Under the pieces are notes generated by a model that saw only the letters and a list, made by a program, of their open reading frames with translations, was not told the origin of the DNA and did no database searches. DNA of 64,000 nucleotides from Sphagnum compactum. Its lineage: Eukaryota; Bryophyta; Sphagnopsida; Sphagnales. Both the position numbers and the translations under genes were made by a program. Shown in pieces: positions 11,401 through 24,494 of this stretch (its first letter is position 1; each line of letters starts with the position of its first letter). Location: assembly GCA_965153455.1 (NCBI GenBank), contig OZ234496.1, positions 2,294,001-2,358,000 on the forward strand, written 5' to 3'.

Positions 11401-14020
11401 AAATATTGGTGCACAATAAAAGCTAGAAGCACAAGTCAATTATTTACAAATTTTCATGCCAATTCTTTTAGCATTTTCTTGTTGTTATGTGATTTATCTA
11501 GCATTCCTCAGTGAGGCAAAATAGAAATATAAAAAAAAATTAGATATTGTAAAAATGTAACTTAAAATTGGAAAAAAAATTACTAAAAATGATGGATATG
11601 TAATTGAAATTAGGAACATTCATACCTATTAGTTCTTGATAGGTTTTGAAACACTGGCAAATGAATTTTTAAGAGCTTGGGAAGATCAAGAATGGAGAAA
11701 GTGCATCTATCTTTTTGCAAGGAAAATTTCAAATTTGAATATGAGTTGATTAAAACATTTGAATTTTTTAAAACATTACTTATTTTGTTGCTTTTAATTA
11801 GCACTTAATATTTTTGGTACTAGTTACTGAATTTCATATCCCAATGGCAAAACGTCAAATGAAGGTTGAGTTCTTTTGTAGTTGGAAGGTCAACATGGTT
11901 TGCAAACCATCCCTATTGAATGGACTTGTTGGATGCATTGATGTTGTCAAATTGTTATCCACCCATATGCAACTCCCAAACATCAAAATCTTTGATTTCA
12001 ATTCCAAGATGCACAATGTGAAAATAAAAGTCCAACCGAGTATTAATCACCCATTATATCTAAATAAATCTTAGTATAATTTCAAAACTAAATATGTGAA
12101 AAAAATCTTGACATTCTTTGCCCATTTGATGATATTTATAATGGAATATCAAAGAGTCCACTCATAGCTTTGCAATTCCATTTGAAACAAAATCATGTCT
12201 CAAGATGAATAATATTCAAAAAAGATGTATAAGTTCTTTGAAAGATGTATTCATATTTAAAACTTAGAACTTTATCAACTAGGAAGACTTGCAAGCTATT
12301 GAAGAAAGTCCTTACTAAAATAATTGTCTTATGTTTCATGTGCAATAATTGTCTTAAAGACTTCAATAAAGAAAAAGGCTTAAAAACAAAAACCAATTGT
12401 TCTTAAAAAATAAAACAACGAATGAACAAACATAAAGTATGTACTTTTGGATAAGAATATACAAAGATGGACATGCAATTTAGTAAGTTTAATGTGGATG
12501 CATCACCCAGAATGCTATGCATTTCATTTAGTACCCAAGAAAAAACAAAAATCATATGATCCATAAGCAACTAGTGCCATGTTGTATTTCATGAGATTGG
12601 ATGTTCACCTTGATGATGCTGAAAGAATAGAGAGGGTCAAGTCATGAATTATAAAAGTAGTGTAATTGGAAACAATTTTGGAGCAACCTAGATGATATGC
12701 TTGGCAATGTACATTTACATTTTCTTCCAGCAAATCATTGTGCAATCAAGAATTGGGAATTTTTTTAAGTTCCTTTGATTTGTGTCTATAGAGGTAGAGG
12801 TCGGAATCTTGACTAACAATATAAACCATGGTTCTTCTTAGAATTTTGCCAAGCAAATTACAAATAGACAGTTGAATCTCACATTTGCACAAGTTTTGTG
12901 TTTTCATAGTTTGTGTGTTTTTGTGTTTGATAGATATTGCATTTTTGCACTACATCCTACACATGTGTCTTGTACATGCAATAAAAGATACAATTCTCAC
13001 ACTATGTTTTAAACTTCCAACTAATAGGACATATCGAAGTTTGCAAATCCAATAATCACGAGGTGACATAGGTCCCACACAAAGGACAATGACAAAGGAG
13101 CAAACAATGATGGGAAAGAAATTGAACTAGGTGATTATAGCTAATTTTTGTTGGGTTTGTGAAATCTAGGACATGGAGAATGTATTGTTGATGGAGGTGA
13201 GGGGTCCATTACTAGCACACTAAATGGGCCCCTTTGCACATGAATATAGTTTATTAAGGGGTGTATAACATCCTCCTTGGGCACCTCTTGGTCCTATATC
13301 CCACCCAATTTTGGGTTTTAAATGCACTATATTTTTAATATTAATGTTAAGAGTATGATTTTAGGTTTTAAAAAATGTTTATTTGGTTTTTTATCATAAT
13401 TTTTTTCTTCGTTTATTAATTTGATTTGATTTTTTTCTCCCTCTTTCAATGTGATATGTTTCATTTATTTGATTGTATTAATATTGAAGGTGAGATTTTA
13501 GTGAAGTGGGTGTTAGGGTTTAACAACTATTTTTGTGTTTAAAAAAAATAAGTGTTAAGGTTTAACAAACATCTTTGTGTTTAATTTTATTTCATTTAAA
13601 ATTAAAATTAAAATTATTATTATTATTATTATTTATAAATATATTTTTCTGGCAATTCTTGCTCTTCTCATGGTTGGGGGAGGTGAAAGTGATAATGGAA
13701 GGAAAGGTGAAGGGAAGCTAGGATGGTGAAATTTACAAGGAGTGAAGATGCAAAAAAAGGCAAAAATATGGAAAGCAAATGAAGGAATGAATATCTACTT
13801 TCCAAATATTCTCTAAATATAAGGCTTCATTAAAGCTAAAAGGTTAAAAAAATACACCATTTTATCTAACATCATCAACTTTCATGTAAGTTTGAATTAT
13901 TTAACCTTGTACTCTCTAACCTTGAATTCAAAGCATTCTAAACCCTAAGAGAGAAACTCTAAGAGTTTGATTTTAAACCCTAAGAGAAAAATTATATAAA
14001 TTTCTCCTAAAAAAAATCAT
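8500..14020. other. AT-rich block without supportable genes
   Basis: High A+T sequence with many stops in all frames. The longest open stretches (for example 9871-10305 minus and 10971-11351 plus) have low-complexity, AT-driven composition and match no family I recognise. It includes an ATT microsatellite at about 13615-13635. Most likely decayed transposon sequence, but no diagnostic domain is readable. Confidence 0.5.
8780..8945. repeat. Short degenerate tandem repeat, about 50-bp period
   Basis: Variants of ATGTCATGCAAATAGGACATT occur at about 8783, 8836, 8880 and 8920, separated by AT-rich spacers. Seen directly, with no known function. Confidence 0.6.
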
Positions 14021-14022
14021 GA

Positions 14023-14280
14023 ACAGTTATCCTTAAATTCACCCTCTCTTCACCCTCTCTTTGGGCCTCCTTTCACCCCCCCCTATCCCCTCTTTCAGTG
14101 ATATCCGCAGAGTAAGGAAATTTGATTATATCTCAGTACGAAAGGCTGAAACTCAGCATTTAATGCACAAGGTTCCAGAGTAAGTATAGTAGTTGTACAG
14201 GTAGGAGCAGTGAAAATATATGCAACAGCAGGAGGGGAGGCGCTCAGGAAAAAGGAAAGACAGGATGAAACTCAGTTTAC
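14023..14280 (-). mobile_element. Copy A of a MITE-like inverted-repeat element
   Basis: Reverse-orientation relative of the copies at 25357-25705 and 54229-54623. It shares, as reverse complement, the terminal stretch AGTTATCCTTAAATTCACC, the block TTTGGGCCTCCTTTCACCCC and the interior that reads ACTCAGCATTTAATGCA, TGTACAGGTAGGAGCAGTGA and GAGGCGCTCAGGAAAA. The far end diverges after GATGAAACTCAG, so only one terminus is clear here. Confidence 0.65.
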
Positions 14281-15356
14281 CACTGAAATTGATGGTTTTC
14301 TGAGTTCCCCATTCCTTTTGTAATGGGAGTTGTCAAAGTGCCAGTGCTCCTCCTTGGTAATACAGAGGTTTGTTGATGTTGCCATCTTCTTGGGTGAACC
14401 GGTTTCAGGCACAACACCTTCGTCATCATACCCCTTACAACTTCATCAACCAAACTTTGCAATTCAAAGACAAACCAAGCAAGCATTATTACATCTCACA
14501 AGCTACATGCATTCTTCATTCTGACAGAAAGTAAAACAAGATCAGATTTGGTAAACTTCTCTCTCACACACAATATGACTAACCACCCATTGCCGAGGTT
14601 CAACAGAAATTTCAACACCACATGATGCAGGTTTTGAAATGCCAACAACAAAAAATGTTCTTTCTTCATTCATGCAGTTGGACACGGAAACTGAAAGATT
14701 TATTTCCCACTATATGAAAACCAAATTTGTTGTCATTGTTGTGCAGCAGAAAAAAAGAAACAAAAAACCCTTCCCAGTAGCAACACACATGTTTTTGGCA
14801 CAACTTTGATTCTATGGCATACTGTTTTGCTTTGTGAAGAACACACTTCAGATTTGATTTTTCACACTACTTGCAAATGAGAATGATGGCATATGCTATG
14901 ATTTTCCAGGATGCGCAAAGCAGTGCCTTCTGTTGCAGTGCAAAAATGCACACCAGGCTTGCAGATAAATGAAAAGAAAACATTGATTCTTGTTATTGGT
15001 ATGCAATCGTTATGCACATCAACAAAGAGAACATCAAATCAATTACGTAACAAAATCAGAAAACACGCTACATGTGTTTTGGGTGCACATGGTGCCATTT
15101 CTGCAAAGCTCAGAACAACTAAGGCAAAAATGAGGGACGCGATAACAACCCCATCAGATTCCAGTTTGAAGCATACGCTTCCATGTGTACTGTTTTCGTC
15201 ACTCTCTGCCATCACCAAAAATCCTCTGCGCAACAAAAATGTCAAGGAATAATAATGGCATGGACTTCCTGACTTTATGTATTCAATTGCCAAGGAGTTC
15301 CTCACCATCCCTTGTTGGTGGGAGGTTGCCATTTTCCACCAGGGTGGTGGCCTCTG

Positions 15357-18300
15357 CTATGGATCACTATGGCATCTTTTCCATGGCAGTTGATTTGCAA
15401 TTCTTCCCCTTGGTTTGTGCCAATAGCTCAATTTTGGCTCACGAATTCCCTGCACACAACAAAAATAGAGGAAAAAAAAAGATTTGGGACACTTCCATCT
15501 TTGAGGGTTGTGTGCAAATTCTCAAAACTCTTTTCATGGTGTTTTAAACTACATGAAGCTAAAACAAGAACAAAATTGGCTGTCTGATATTGGATACACA
15601 AAGCCCATGAGTTTGAACCATAAGATTTACCTGAGAAGGGCCTGGACCTGATGGCGATCTTCGAACATAAATCTGTTCATGTTCCCATGGTTTTGGAAGA
15701 TGATACTTGTCCTCCATGACTTTTGTGTTCGTGTTATAATCCAAATGAGGAGGATTTCTTGCACAACTCTCCCCAACTTTCAGTTGAGCAGCATCTTTTG
15801 CAAACGACTCTCCCAGCACATGTGCTATTGTGTTTGGAGCATCTCTAACGCCTTTAGAGTACTTACAGTTTGTGTAATCCTTTTGGCTTGCTGCAGAATT
15901 GGTCATGCAAATCTGTTTTTCACCAGATGCTTCTGGTCTCCAGATGCCAACCTCCACTGAATCAGATCTCACAGGAGTCGTCTTTGGGTCCCAACTCCTG
16001 CCTGCTGCTGAATCATGCTCATTCTGCCGCAAATGTAGATTCCTCCTCCTGCCATAAGCAGACATTTCAACAATGCATTGCTTCAATTGCAAAGTCAATG
16101 ACATGACATCTCCTCCCTGTCACTAAGAATACACTTATCTCCAGATCAGATTGTGGAAGAAACTAGAACCATAGCTGACAGGGCTTGAAGGTGAACATTT
16201 TTTCCAATTATAAAAACTGTACCCATCTCAAGAAACTCACCAGGATGTATCAGAAAGTGCTGTACACTTTACCAGGAAGAAGACATGGACTAAGATAATC
16301 TATGAAACTGAAAAAAATGTTAGAGGTACTAGGATTCTCAGGCTTACCAGCTGTTGCTATTTCTTGGAGGCAGAACTGGACCTGTAATGGGCTCTTCATC
16401 CACTGATGTCTCCTCATTTGGCCTATCCCATCTAGTATGATTCCTACCTGATGGAGTCTTTGAGATGGACACCACCACATCCTTGCTGTCAAAATCATCA
16501 TGCCTGGGCACCAGATGAGGTGGTGGACCAGGCATCTCCTCGGTTGAAACAACATTTTTCTCTTTGATTAAAGAGATTTCCTCATCAAGACCTCTTCTTT
16601 CTTTTGGTTCCTTTACAATCTCACTCTTTCGCTGCTTTTTGTGCCCATTGTCTGTCTCTTCGTCTGATTGATTCATACGTTTTTTTTTGTTGTTCTTTGG
16701 AGTCCCATTTGTCATCTGCTCTTTCTCAAAACCACTGCCACCTCCATCGACCTCATCCTTCACTTTTGGCTTGTTGGGTGTGAGGGAACTCCCAGTAGGT
16801 GATGGTTTGGCAAGCTTGGATCTTTCTCCCAATACTGGTTCCCCACTCTCAAATCCCATGCCTTCATCCTTATGAAATTCTATTAAGTCTGGCACTTTCT
16901 GCCTGCAATATTGTCAGTTTCTTCCAGTCAGAATCCACATAAAAAGGAAGGATTTTCCTCTGCTGGAAAAAAAACCTATGGAAAAAATGCAATCATAAAA
17001 GCCCCACAGTCAGTCAGCACTAATCCATTTCCTGACAACAAGTGCAAATAGACCCCTGGGCTTGCATAAGTAGATTCCTCTTCTGATTTATGAATGTACA
17101 AAGAGATCTTATAGCAGTTTCAAAACAGCACTCAAGGGTGTAAAAAGATTGCTAGTCAGTGCTTGCCTTATAAATGACTTTTTTCTTCTGCTACCCTTTG
17201 TGAGAATCTGGTAGCATCCACGGTTGTGAGCATCATCAATTAATGTGCCCCAAACAGGGCTCCATTGCCGAAGAGTTTCAGCATGACCAACAATAATGAG
17301 AGCAAATCTGGCCCTTGTCAATGCCACATTCATACGACGCTCATCTGAAACAAACCCCAATCCTCGATTGGCCATCGCACGCACACAAGACAGCAAAATA
17401 ACATCCTTCTCCCTTCCTTGAAATCCGTCGACTGTGTTAACCTCACACATTATGCCATCAATCCCACATTCCTCAAGTTGGCGTTCAATCAGCCCTCGCT
17501 GAGCAATGTACGGTGTAATGACACCCACATTCGGCTTGCATCCAACTTTGAGCGCTTTCATGACTCCCTCAATTACACTGCACACCACTTGAGCTTCTTC
17601 GTAATTGGATCGAGAGTGACCCACTGCTTCTTCTTGTTCTATTCCCCAGCCCACATCTACAAAACAATAATGACCAAGTTTGAAAGTTGACCCATTTATC
17701 ACAACTTTCTCCTCCTCGTTGAATATTGACTGCAATTTACGTGTCCGCAATGAGTTCTTCAGAGCTGCATTATAGAATTGTTGTGATGGGTATTGGGAAA
17801 TCTCTGGGTGCATTCGGTACTGTGTTCTTAGAAAATGAACAGGAACTCCAGCCTCCTGTAGACGCTCGAACAAACTCCGCAAGTATGCAGTAGCTGTGTA
17901 CACACAGTGTCAAAACAAAAATCATTAACCGGATAGGACTTGCTTACTACTCAGACCCCTACTCTCCTAGCCTGACAGATGAATCAAGGTGCTCTCCTAC
18001 AGCAAAGCTGAACCTTTGTCTTTGAGGAGATCTAGACATTTGTCTCTAGCCTGACAGATGAATCAAGGTGGAAAGAAGAAAAAAAAAAACAGGCTCTGTT
18101 TTAGATTGTCACAAACCTGGTCTCTGAAATACAGTAGCTGGCAATTGGCAGGGATCCCCAACAAGTACACATCGTCCCTTGACCCTCTTTAGTGCTATTA
18201 ATACTTCTGCCTCTACTGCCTGGTTTACATACAACATTGTCAGCCCAACCATAGGTGGATCTAAAAAAACCAAAACTGTATGGAAAAATGCAAGATTTAA

Positions 18301-21300
18301 TATTTTGACCCATGTGTTTCCACAAGTTTCCACATCTCTAAAGTCATAATGCAATCTGTTTTACAGATTTTAACAAAAAACACTCTTGGGTGTTTTGGAA
18401 GCACTTGAGCCAGCAGTAAATGACAAGAGCAGTTGCTTTTCACTCATTTTTAAGGTCCATAATTGTAAAACATAGCAAAACAAAGGAATAGCTGCAAAGG
18501 TCAGGATCATCTCACCTGAACTGCTTCATCTGTAATCAGCTCACAAGTCACCCCAAAACAGATATAACCCCAAAACCCATCACAACCCAGATCGATCCAG
18601 AAGCATAAAGGAACACCATGATAGAACAATCTATCCAAACAATCTCAGTACATATGTGGCTAGATGTTGCTAGAATGTGCAAGTCTCGATAGATGAATTT
18701 CACATGTCTGTCTAGCAAAGATCTGAAACCCTAGGAAAGGCAGTTAGTGTTCTACTGACATACCAATAATGACAACATCAAAAGGCCGGGTGAGTTCATC
18801 AAAAATGCTGTGACCACATCCAGAAAGAGTGGCGCAAACAATGGATGCACCCTCCAATATATCAACCCAGGATCTGGAATGCTCAGCACTCATAGTAGAT
18901 AGGCGGGCAGCGAGCTGATCCAAGCTGACAGACTGCACATCTGGATGCATCAACTTCTTAGACCCAAACCGCACCAATGATCCAGCTATTGGGCTATAGA
19001 AGTCACCAGCTTTGTCAAGCATCCGGTGCATCAACCGTGCCACCAATTCATCCAAAGCTGCATTTGATGGAGCACAAACTAACACTCGTACCCTGCACCC
19101 AAATTCAGTACAAAAAATCATTACATTAATCATCTTAACCACCTTGCATCCAAGTCATTGTGGAACACAATTGTGTTCTGAACCTTCCTCAAATTTTCTA
19201 TCTTTTGTCATTGATGCAGCATCTGAAACAGCACCCAAAAACATGAAAAGCTCAAATTGGGTCCATGCATACTTGGCTCTGTTGTTGTTGAAATCATCAA
19301 ATCACCAAAAAAACACAAAATTCAATGAATTACAGAAATAAATCTACAGTCTATAAACTAGTGTAAATCATGGGTGGATATTAAATGTAGGTTTAGTTCT
19401 GTAATTACATCTCATATTTTATTTTAGATCCTCCTTTTTTGTTAAAGGAAATCATTAGAGAAAACTAAATTAAAAGGCCTACATTTCGCCCTGGGATTTT
19501 ACAAGAGGGGCCAGAAAGCTTCTGGAGGTTCCGGTAATTAGCCAGAAATATGAAAGGATTCATTAATTTTGTGTACTTTTTACTGGTTTGTAGCCAGATT
19601 TGGCTAAATCTACCTACGGAAGATCACCACATTTGCTGTATCTTTTTATGGATGATTGCCACTTTGGCTCTGTCACAAAATTCCTGAAACAAACACTGAT
19701 CAGTCCATGCACCTTTTGGCTGATTGTCAGATACAAAAAAGGCACTAAAACATGTAAAAAAGCGGAGGAGTCATACCCAGCTTCTTCAATCAGCAGGGAT
19801 GATATCATTCCTGTGTTGAATAAACAAAACAAAAAAATGGTCAGTGTTTGTGGGAAGTGCAAGAATTTGTAAGGTTCTTCTGTGTGGACCTGGTGGCATC
19901 AGATTGCACTCAAAATCTACAAACAAGACAGAAGTTGGCAACTTATGACTGATAAAAATACACAAAGCACGAAATTGGGTCAGGCTTTTGAAATAGATCT
20001 GCAATATCTACTGTGAAGACAACATCCAAATCCAAATCCACATTGCATGAATTCCAGAGAAAAAAAAAAACCAAAGCAAGGGTTTCAATACTCACCGACA
20101 ATTGCAGAGGTCTGGAACCACAGTTGGAAATCACAGAACAAAAAAAATGTCAGAAGGAGAGGGACACAATCAACTACCTGAAATTTAAGTACACAACAAA
20201 CTTGTGCCAAAACACCTCTCAGAAAGCAGTCACGGGATTACCAACTTTGCCCACTTGGATCACTAAATTCTCTCACTTTTCTATCACACATTCAATCAAC
20301 AAACTACTTGGAAACACAAGCATAATTTCATATCAGTGTATAGGGGGAGAATTGTGACCAACCTTGCCAGTTCCTGGAGGACCTGCAAAAGAACAACACA
20401 GATATGTCAAGAACTCTTATCTTCTCTCATAATCAATGCCAGTAAGAAAACACAGGATTTTGGCATATTGTACCACTCCCAAATTGCTAATTCACAAGCA
20501 AATATAAAGGAGATTATAAAGCTGAATTAAGAGCATCTCCAACAGTGCTCAGTATGTGACCCTGCAAAAATATTTCTCACACCCAAGTTTTAGTTGCTTA
20601 CATTATTTCCAACCCCACCCATAAAATTAAAACTGGGACTGCAAATAGGTGGCAGACTGCTAATCGCAAACCACTTGGACCGATCATTATGATTGGCCAA
20701 TCAGAAACAGGGGGCAGCAGTCATTATCATATTTATTACACTCTTCTCTAGCAGGTGTTAGGTTTTGCTGTGCCTTTTGCCAGCCTCAACAAACTGTATG
20801 AAAATGCTGGGCCAAAACCATTTTGCTGAGCCAAACCAGCACATTTTCACTTTTCTTTTAATTTGCAGGGTCACATGCTGAGCACCACATTGACTTGAAG
20901 AACTTGGGAAATGGGGCCCCTTTACCTTGTACAAGAAGGAAGCCTTGGCGCAAACTGAGAAGAGCAGAAACAGCCATCAATTGTGTGCTGTTAAGAATCT
21001 TGCAAACTTTGAACGTTTCTAGACTTTGAAAGCTGCATTGGATGATGGCGGGTGACAATTGCTTACAGGACATTGGGTCCAAAAGCTGCCGCTGCAATGG
21101 ACTGAACATTTCCCCAATTGATGAAACAGAGACAAACATGCGGCGCAGTGTCACCATGTTGCTGATTCTCACTAAAACACACTTTTTTTTTCCACCCACC
21201 CAACAAACCACCCGCCAACCCCCTGCAACTCAGAGAAAATCAATTACAAACAGCTGGGTTCAGCACAAGTTGACAGAAGTAAGCAACAGTATGCATTTCA

Positions 21301-24300
21301 GCATTGCTTTTATAAACATGACAGCATAAAAGCAACAAATATATTCAAATCCCACACCTGTCCAAGCGAGGAATCCCAAGCAGCATGTGCTCTGAGAACT
21401 GCAATACAGGTACGGTCTTTAGAATAGACGATAGCAAGAGCCTTAATTTGCTTCGTCTTTGGCACCATCATCCCCAGCAGTTCCCCAACATCTAATTTCA
21501 GGTTTGGCCCTTCTACATGCCTCACCTCCATATAATGGAATGGGTCACCTGGGGTTTGTATCATTCCCTGAACATTCCACCTTGTTGCCATCCCCCTCTC
21601 AGTTGTTTGACCTACTACTACTACACACACACACACACCCATTGTTCAACCCAGTTTAGACTTCCAGTGTTGAAACTCTCAGCAGCCCTGAGAAATCTGA
21701 CTGAAACATTTAGCTTGAAGAGAAGTGGATCAAAACCTGCAACTTGTTCATCTCTCAAGATGTGAAGAAAGTCAATGAAAGATTTTAACTTCTTGAAACC
21801 AAACATGGATCATTTTATTTTTTGAGGTTGTGGAGCATTCCACATCCCAACACAAGATCCAGCATAGAATTACAACCACGTTCATTTTTTTCTCTTCACC
21901 TGTTTGAGAGATTTTTCAGGCTAGGAGACATACTAACGCCTTTTGTAGACAGGTCCTTGAGCTCCACATCAGGATTCTGCTCTGCTACATACTCATCCCA
22001 GTTGGTCAGAAGGAAAGCCTTTGCCTCTTTCAGTACCAGTCCTTGGAAACTTGTGATGTAATCAGATGTGGAAGAGAACCTTAAGGAAAGAGGTGACTGA
22101 TTCTGTATCTGAGTGATTGGCTCTGAAGCATTCTCATGGGTAGAGGACAAGGGAATCCATGGCCCTTGGAAACCCAAAACTGTCCAATCAAAATGGTCTT
22201 CCGGAGGTGCTTCAGCAGCAAGAGATGCTGCCACTGCTGCTCTAGATGGTCTAGGAGGACGGATTTGGCCCCTACCTGCTGCCCCACATATATGGGTCTG
22301 CATCAAAGCCAAAAAAAACACACACAGAAGCCCAAGTAGTTTCTTCAATGCTGGAGAACATCAGGTACTTCTTCATTCACTGGAAAAGAAAAGATTACAT
22401 GGGTTGGGCTTTCAAGCAAAGACAAGAACTTGCCTGTTTCTGCAAGATTTTCGTTTGAGCATTCTCCTCATCGCTACTGGATGATGATCCACTTTCAGAG
22501 CTAGCTAACACTAGCACCTGTTTGGGCTGCCACTTAGTGAGTGGCATGACTGCTGTTGGCCCATACTTGGCTGTCTGGATTACCTCGCTGTGCTTTTCTG
22601 CTATTGAAATGTTTTTGGGATTGGTCTGATCTGCTGGCTGGATTTTCCCAGCACTGTTCTTTTCAAACACCTGGACTTTTCCCTGGCTTGGATCACCTTC
22701 ACTCGAGGTGTCAGAAGAGCTGCTTGTTGATGGTTGTGAGCTTGAAACTTCAGGGGTTCTGCTCTTTGGATCCAAAGATGAGCTGTCAGATTGACTCGAT
22801 GGTTGTTTGGACCTGGCAGAGTGTTCTACACCATTGCCCAAATCCAAGCTGCTTATCCTAATAGGTGTGTTCCACATGCCTTGTTCAGGCACCTTAAGAG
22901 TACTATCATGGTAATACAAAAAGCCCGAAGCAGACATGACACCACCCACAAGACACTCCCATTTTCAGCTGTAGAAGTTCAAAACACAAGCTGCCGAGAA
23001 AAATTCCAACAGCGAGAATCGAAAATAGAATCATAGCTGTTGAGAGCTTTGATTCATAGCATTCGAAAATTTCTCCAAATTGAAAGAAAAAAGGAGACAC
23101 AATCAAAGTGCAAAGATCCATTGTTGGCAAAGAATCATCCCACTGTACAGCTTTGAATTTTGCCAATACTGGCACATAGAAAACACAACCAAAGAAAAAA
23201 ACCCAATGTTAGTGGAAAATAGCAAACCTGGAAATGCCACTTTGGTGCAGTTGTCTTTTAGATGATCTCTTTGTCTTGCTGCTGCCTTGAGACAGGCTTG
23301 ATCCTTTCCTAGAATCCCTATTTTTTTCTCGGTGACTATAATCACATGGGTTGTTGTTGTTGTTGTCATTGTTGATCAGACCTTCATTCTCTGAGGGATT
23401 ATCTGAGATATAATAGCAGAAAGTGGTTTCTGTTATCCTTTGTCAAAGACAAGACCCTTTGCTACTCCAATCCCAAACAAATCCAGTCACAGAACTAATC
23501 TCGCTAAACATTTCGTGACCATACTGTTGACAATCTAATAGTCCAAATGATAGCAATCATGTTCCATTACAGATTCAGCATGGATAAGATCAACAGCTTG
23601 CACTTTTGCCAAAAAACTACAGAAATTCAGGCACATTGGGTTATCAGTTTAGAGAAAACCATATGTGAAAAAAAATTGGCTTCTGAGATTTGGAAGATCA
23701 CAATCTAACTTTGGTTACCAGACATGAGTAGAAAACATCAGAGAAATCTCCCTGACAACAGTTTGAAAGTTTAGGATGATGAAGAAGACAACATACATAA
23801 CATAACATAACATAAAATAACAGATAGACTACCTGAGGAATAGAGAATCAGTCCATTGTTGTTGTCAGCAGCTGTCTGCTCTGGAACTGGAGACTCAGAG
23901 CCATGAAGAAATGGAACAACAGAATCCACTGGTGTATTCTCAAACCGTTTTGTAATCGTGTTATATCCTGGGCCAACAAATTCCATCATGGAATGAAAGT
24001 AAGATGAAATTTAGAAACTTATTTTTTTCTCCTGAGTCTCTAGATCCTAAACCTGGGGTACTCGGAGGAATCGGATGGTGAAATCTGTTTGCACATTCTA
24101 ATCTCATTCTCCACATTCTCTCTCTCCCATAACAAAGATTTGCACAAATGTGAAAGAAAATGCACATTGTAGAGGCAAAAACAACAATGGAAGCTTAAAC
24201 CCTAAACCCTAAACCCCAACAAATCTGAGCTTCATGAAAGGGGTTGTTGGGTTATTGTGGGGGCAGAGGGGGGTGGGGGGGACCAGAACATCAACCCACT

Positions 24301-24494
24301 TTTAACATACCCAAAGGAAATGCAGGCTCAGAAAATTGGCGATACAGAAATTCAGCGTGTGCTTGCAGCCGCTGCAACTCGCCTTTCAATCTCTTCACCT
24401 CCTTTTGTCTCACTCTCACCAAATCCACTATCGCCCGCTCCGCTGCTTCCTGCACTGCATTGTCCCCATGCTGCTCACTCCCTTGACCCTTCAT
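15357..24494 (-). CDS. SEN1/UPF1-like superfamily 1B helicase
   Basis: RNA/DNA helicase of the SEN1/MAGATAMA3 kind, probably nuclear, about 1400 residues. Exons: 24494-24311, 23967-23833, 23402-23228, 22902-22434, 22297 to about 21938, 21791-21737, 21611-21358, 21171-20926, 20382-20363, 20111-20096, 19810-19777, 19092-18764, 18529-18516, 18219-18117, 17893-17167, 16902-16348, 16048-15631, 15449-15357 (TAG). The N-terminus is a coiled coil (AERAIVDLVRVRQKEVKRL), then a Ser-rich basic linker. Motifs follow in order: Q-like NSTQLMAVSALL, Walker A GPPGTGKT, Ia VLVCAPSNAALDEL, II DEAVQ, III VGDPCQLPATV, IV QYRMHPEIS, V VDGFQGREKDVI, VI NVALTRAR. A charged C-terminal tail follows. Introns 22433-22298 and 17166-16903 start with GC. 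The 22297-exon donor (GGC|GTTAGT) is tentative. The join of 21358 to 21171 does not keep phase, so a small exon is probably missing there. The SEN1-versus-related subfamily assignment is inference. Confidence 0.88.
18516..18529 (-). other. 14-nt micro-exon carrying helicase motif II
   Basis: Reads AT GAA GCA GTT CAG between a CAG acceptor and GTGAG donor. The exon before it ends in a single G (18764), so the join gives D-E-A-V-Q, followed directly by AVEAEV in the exon at 18219. Without it the ATPase motif is lost. Phase agrees on both sides. Confidence 0.85.
20096..20111 (-). other. 16-nt micro-exon just after Walker A
   Basis: ACC TCT GCA ATT GTC G between CCAG and GTGAGT. It supplies the T of GKT and SAIV, and joins the Walker A exon (20363-20382) to MISSLLIEEAG in 19810-19777, in phase at both ends. 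Confidence 0.8.
20363..20382 (-). other. 20-nt micro-exon encoding Walker A (GPPGTGK)
   Basis: GT CCT CCA GGA ACT GGC AAG between GCAG and GTTGGT. The preceding exon ends in CAA G (20926), which completes the first Gly codon. Every residue of the phosphate-binding loop apart from the final Thr lies on this one exon. Confidence 0.87.

Noticed and set aside
14911-15252. Plus-strand open frame of 113 codons
   Set aside because: Lies in the 3' flank of the helicase, has no family signature and no splice context; likely chance.
16344-16346. TAA that would end the helicase at RNSNSW
   Set aside because: The TAA is part of a CTG|GTAAGC donor; the next exon (16048-15631) joins in phase and a further exon gives a later stop at 15357.
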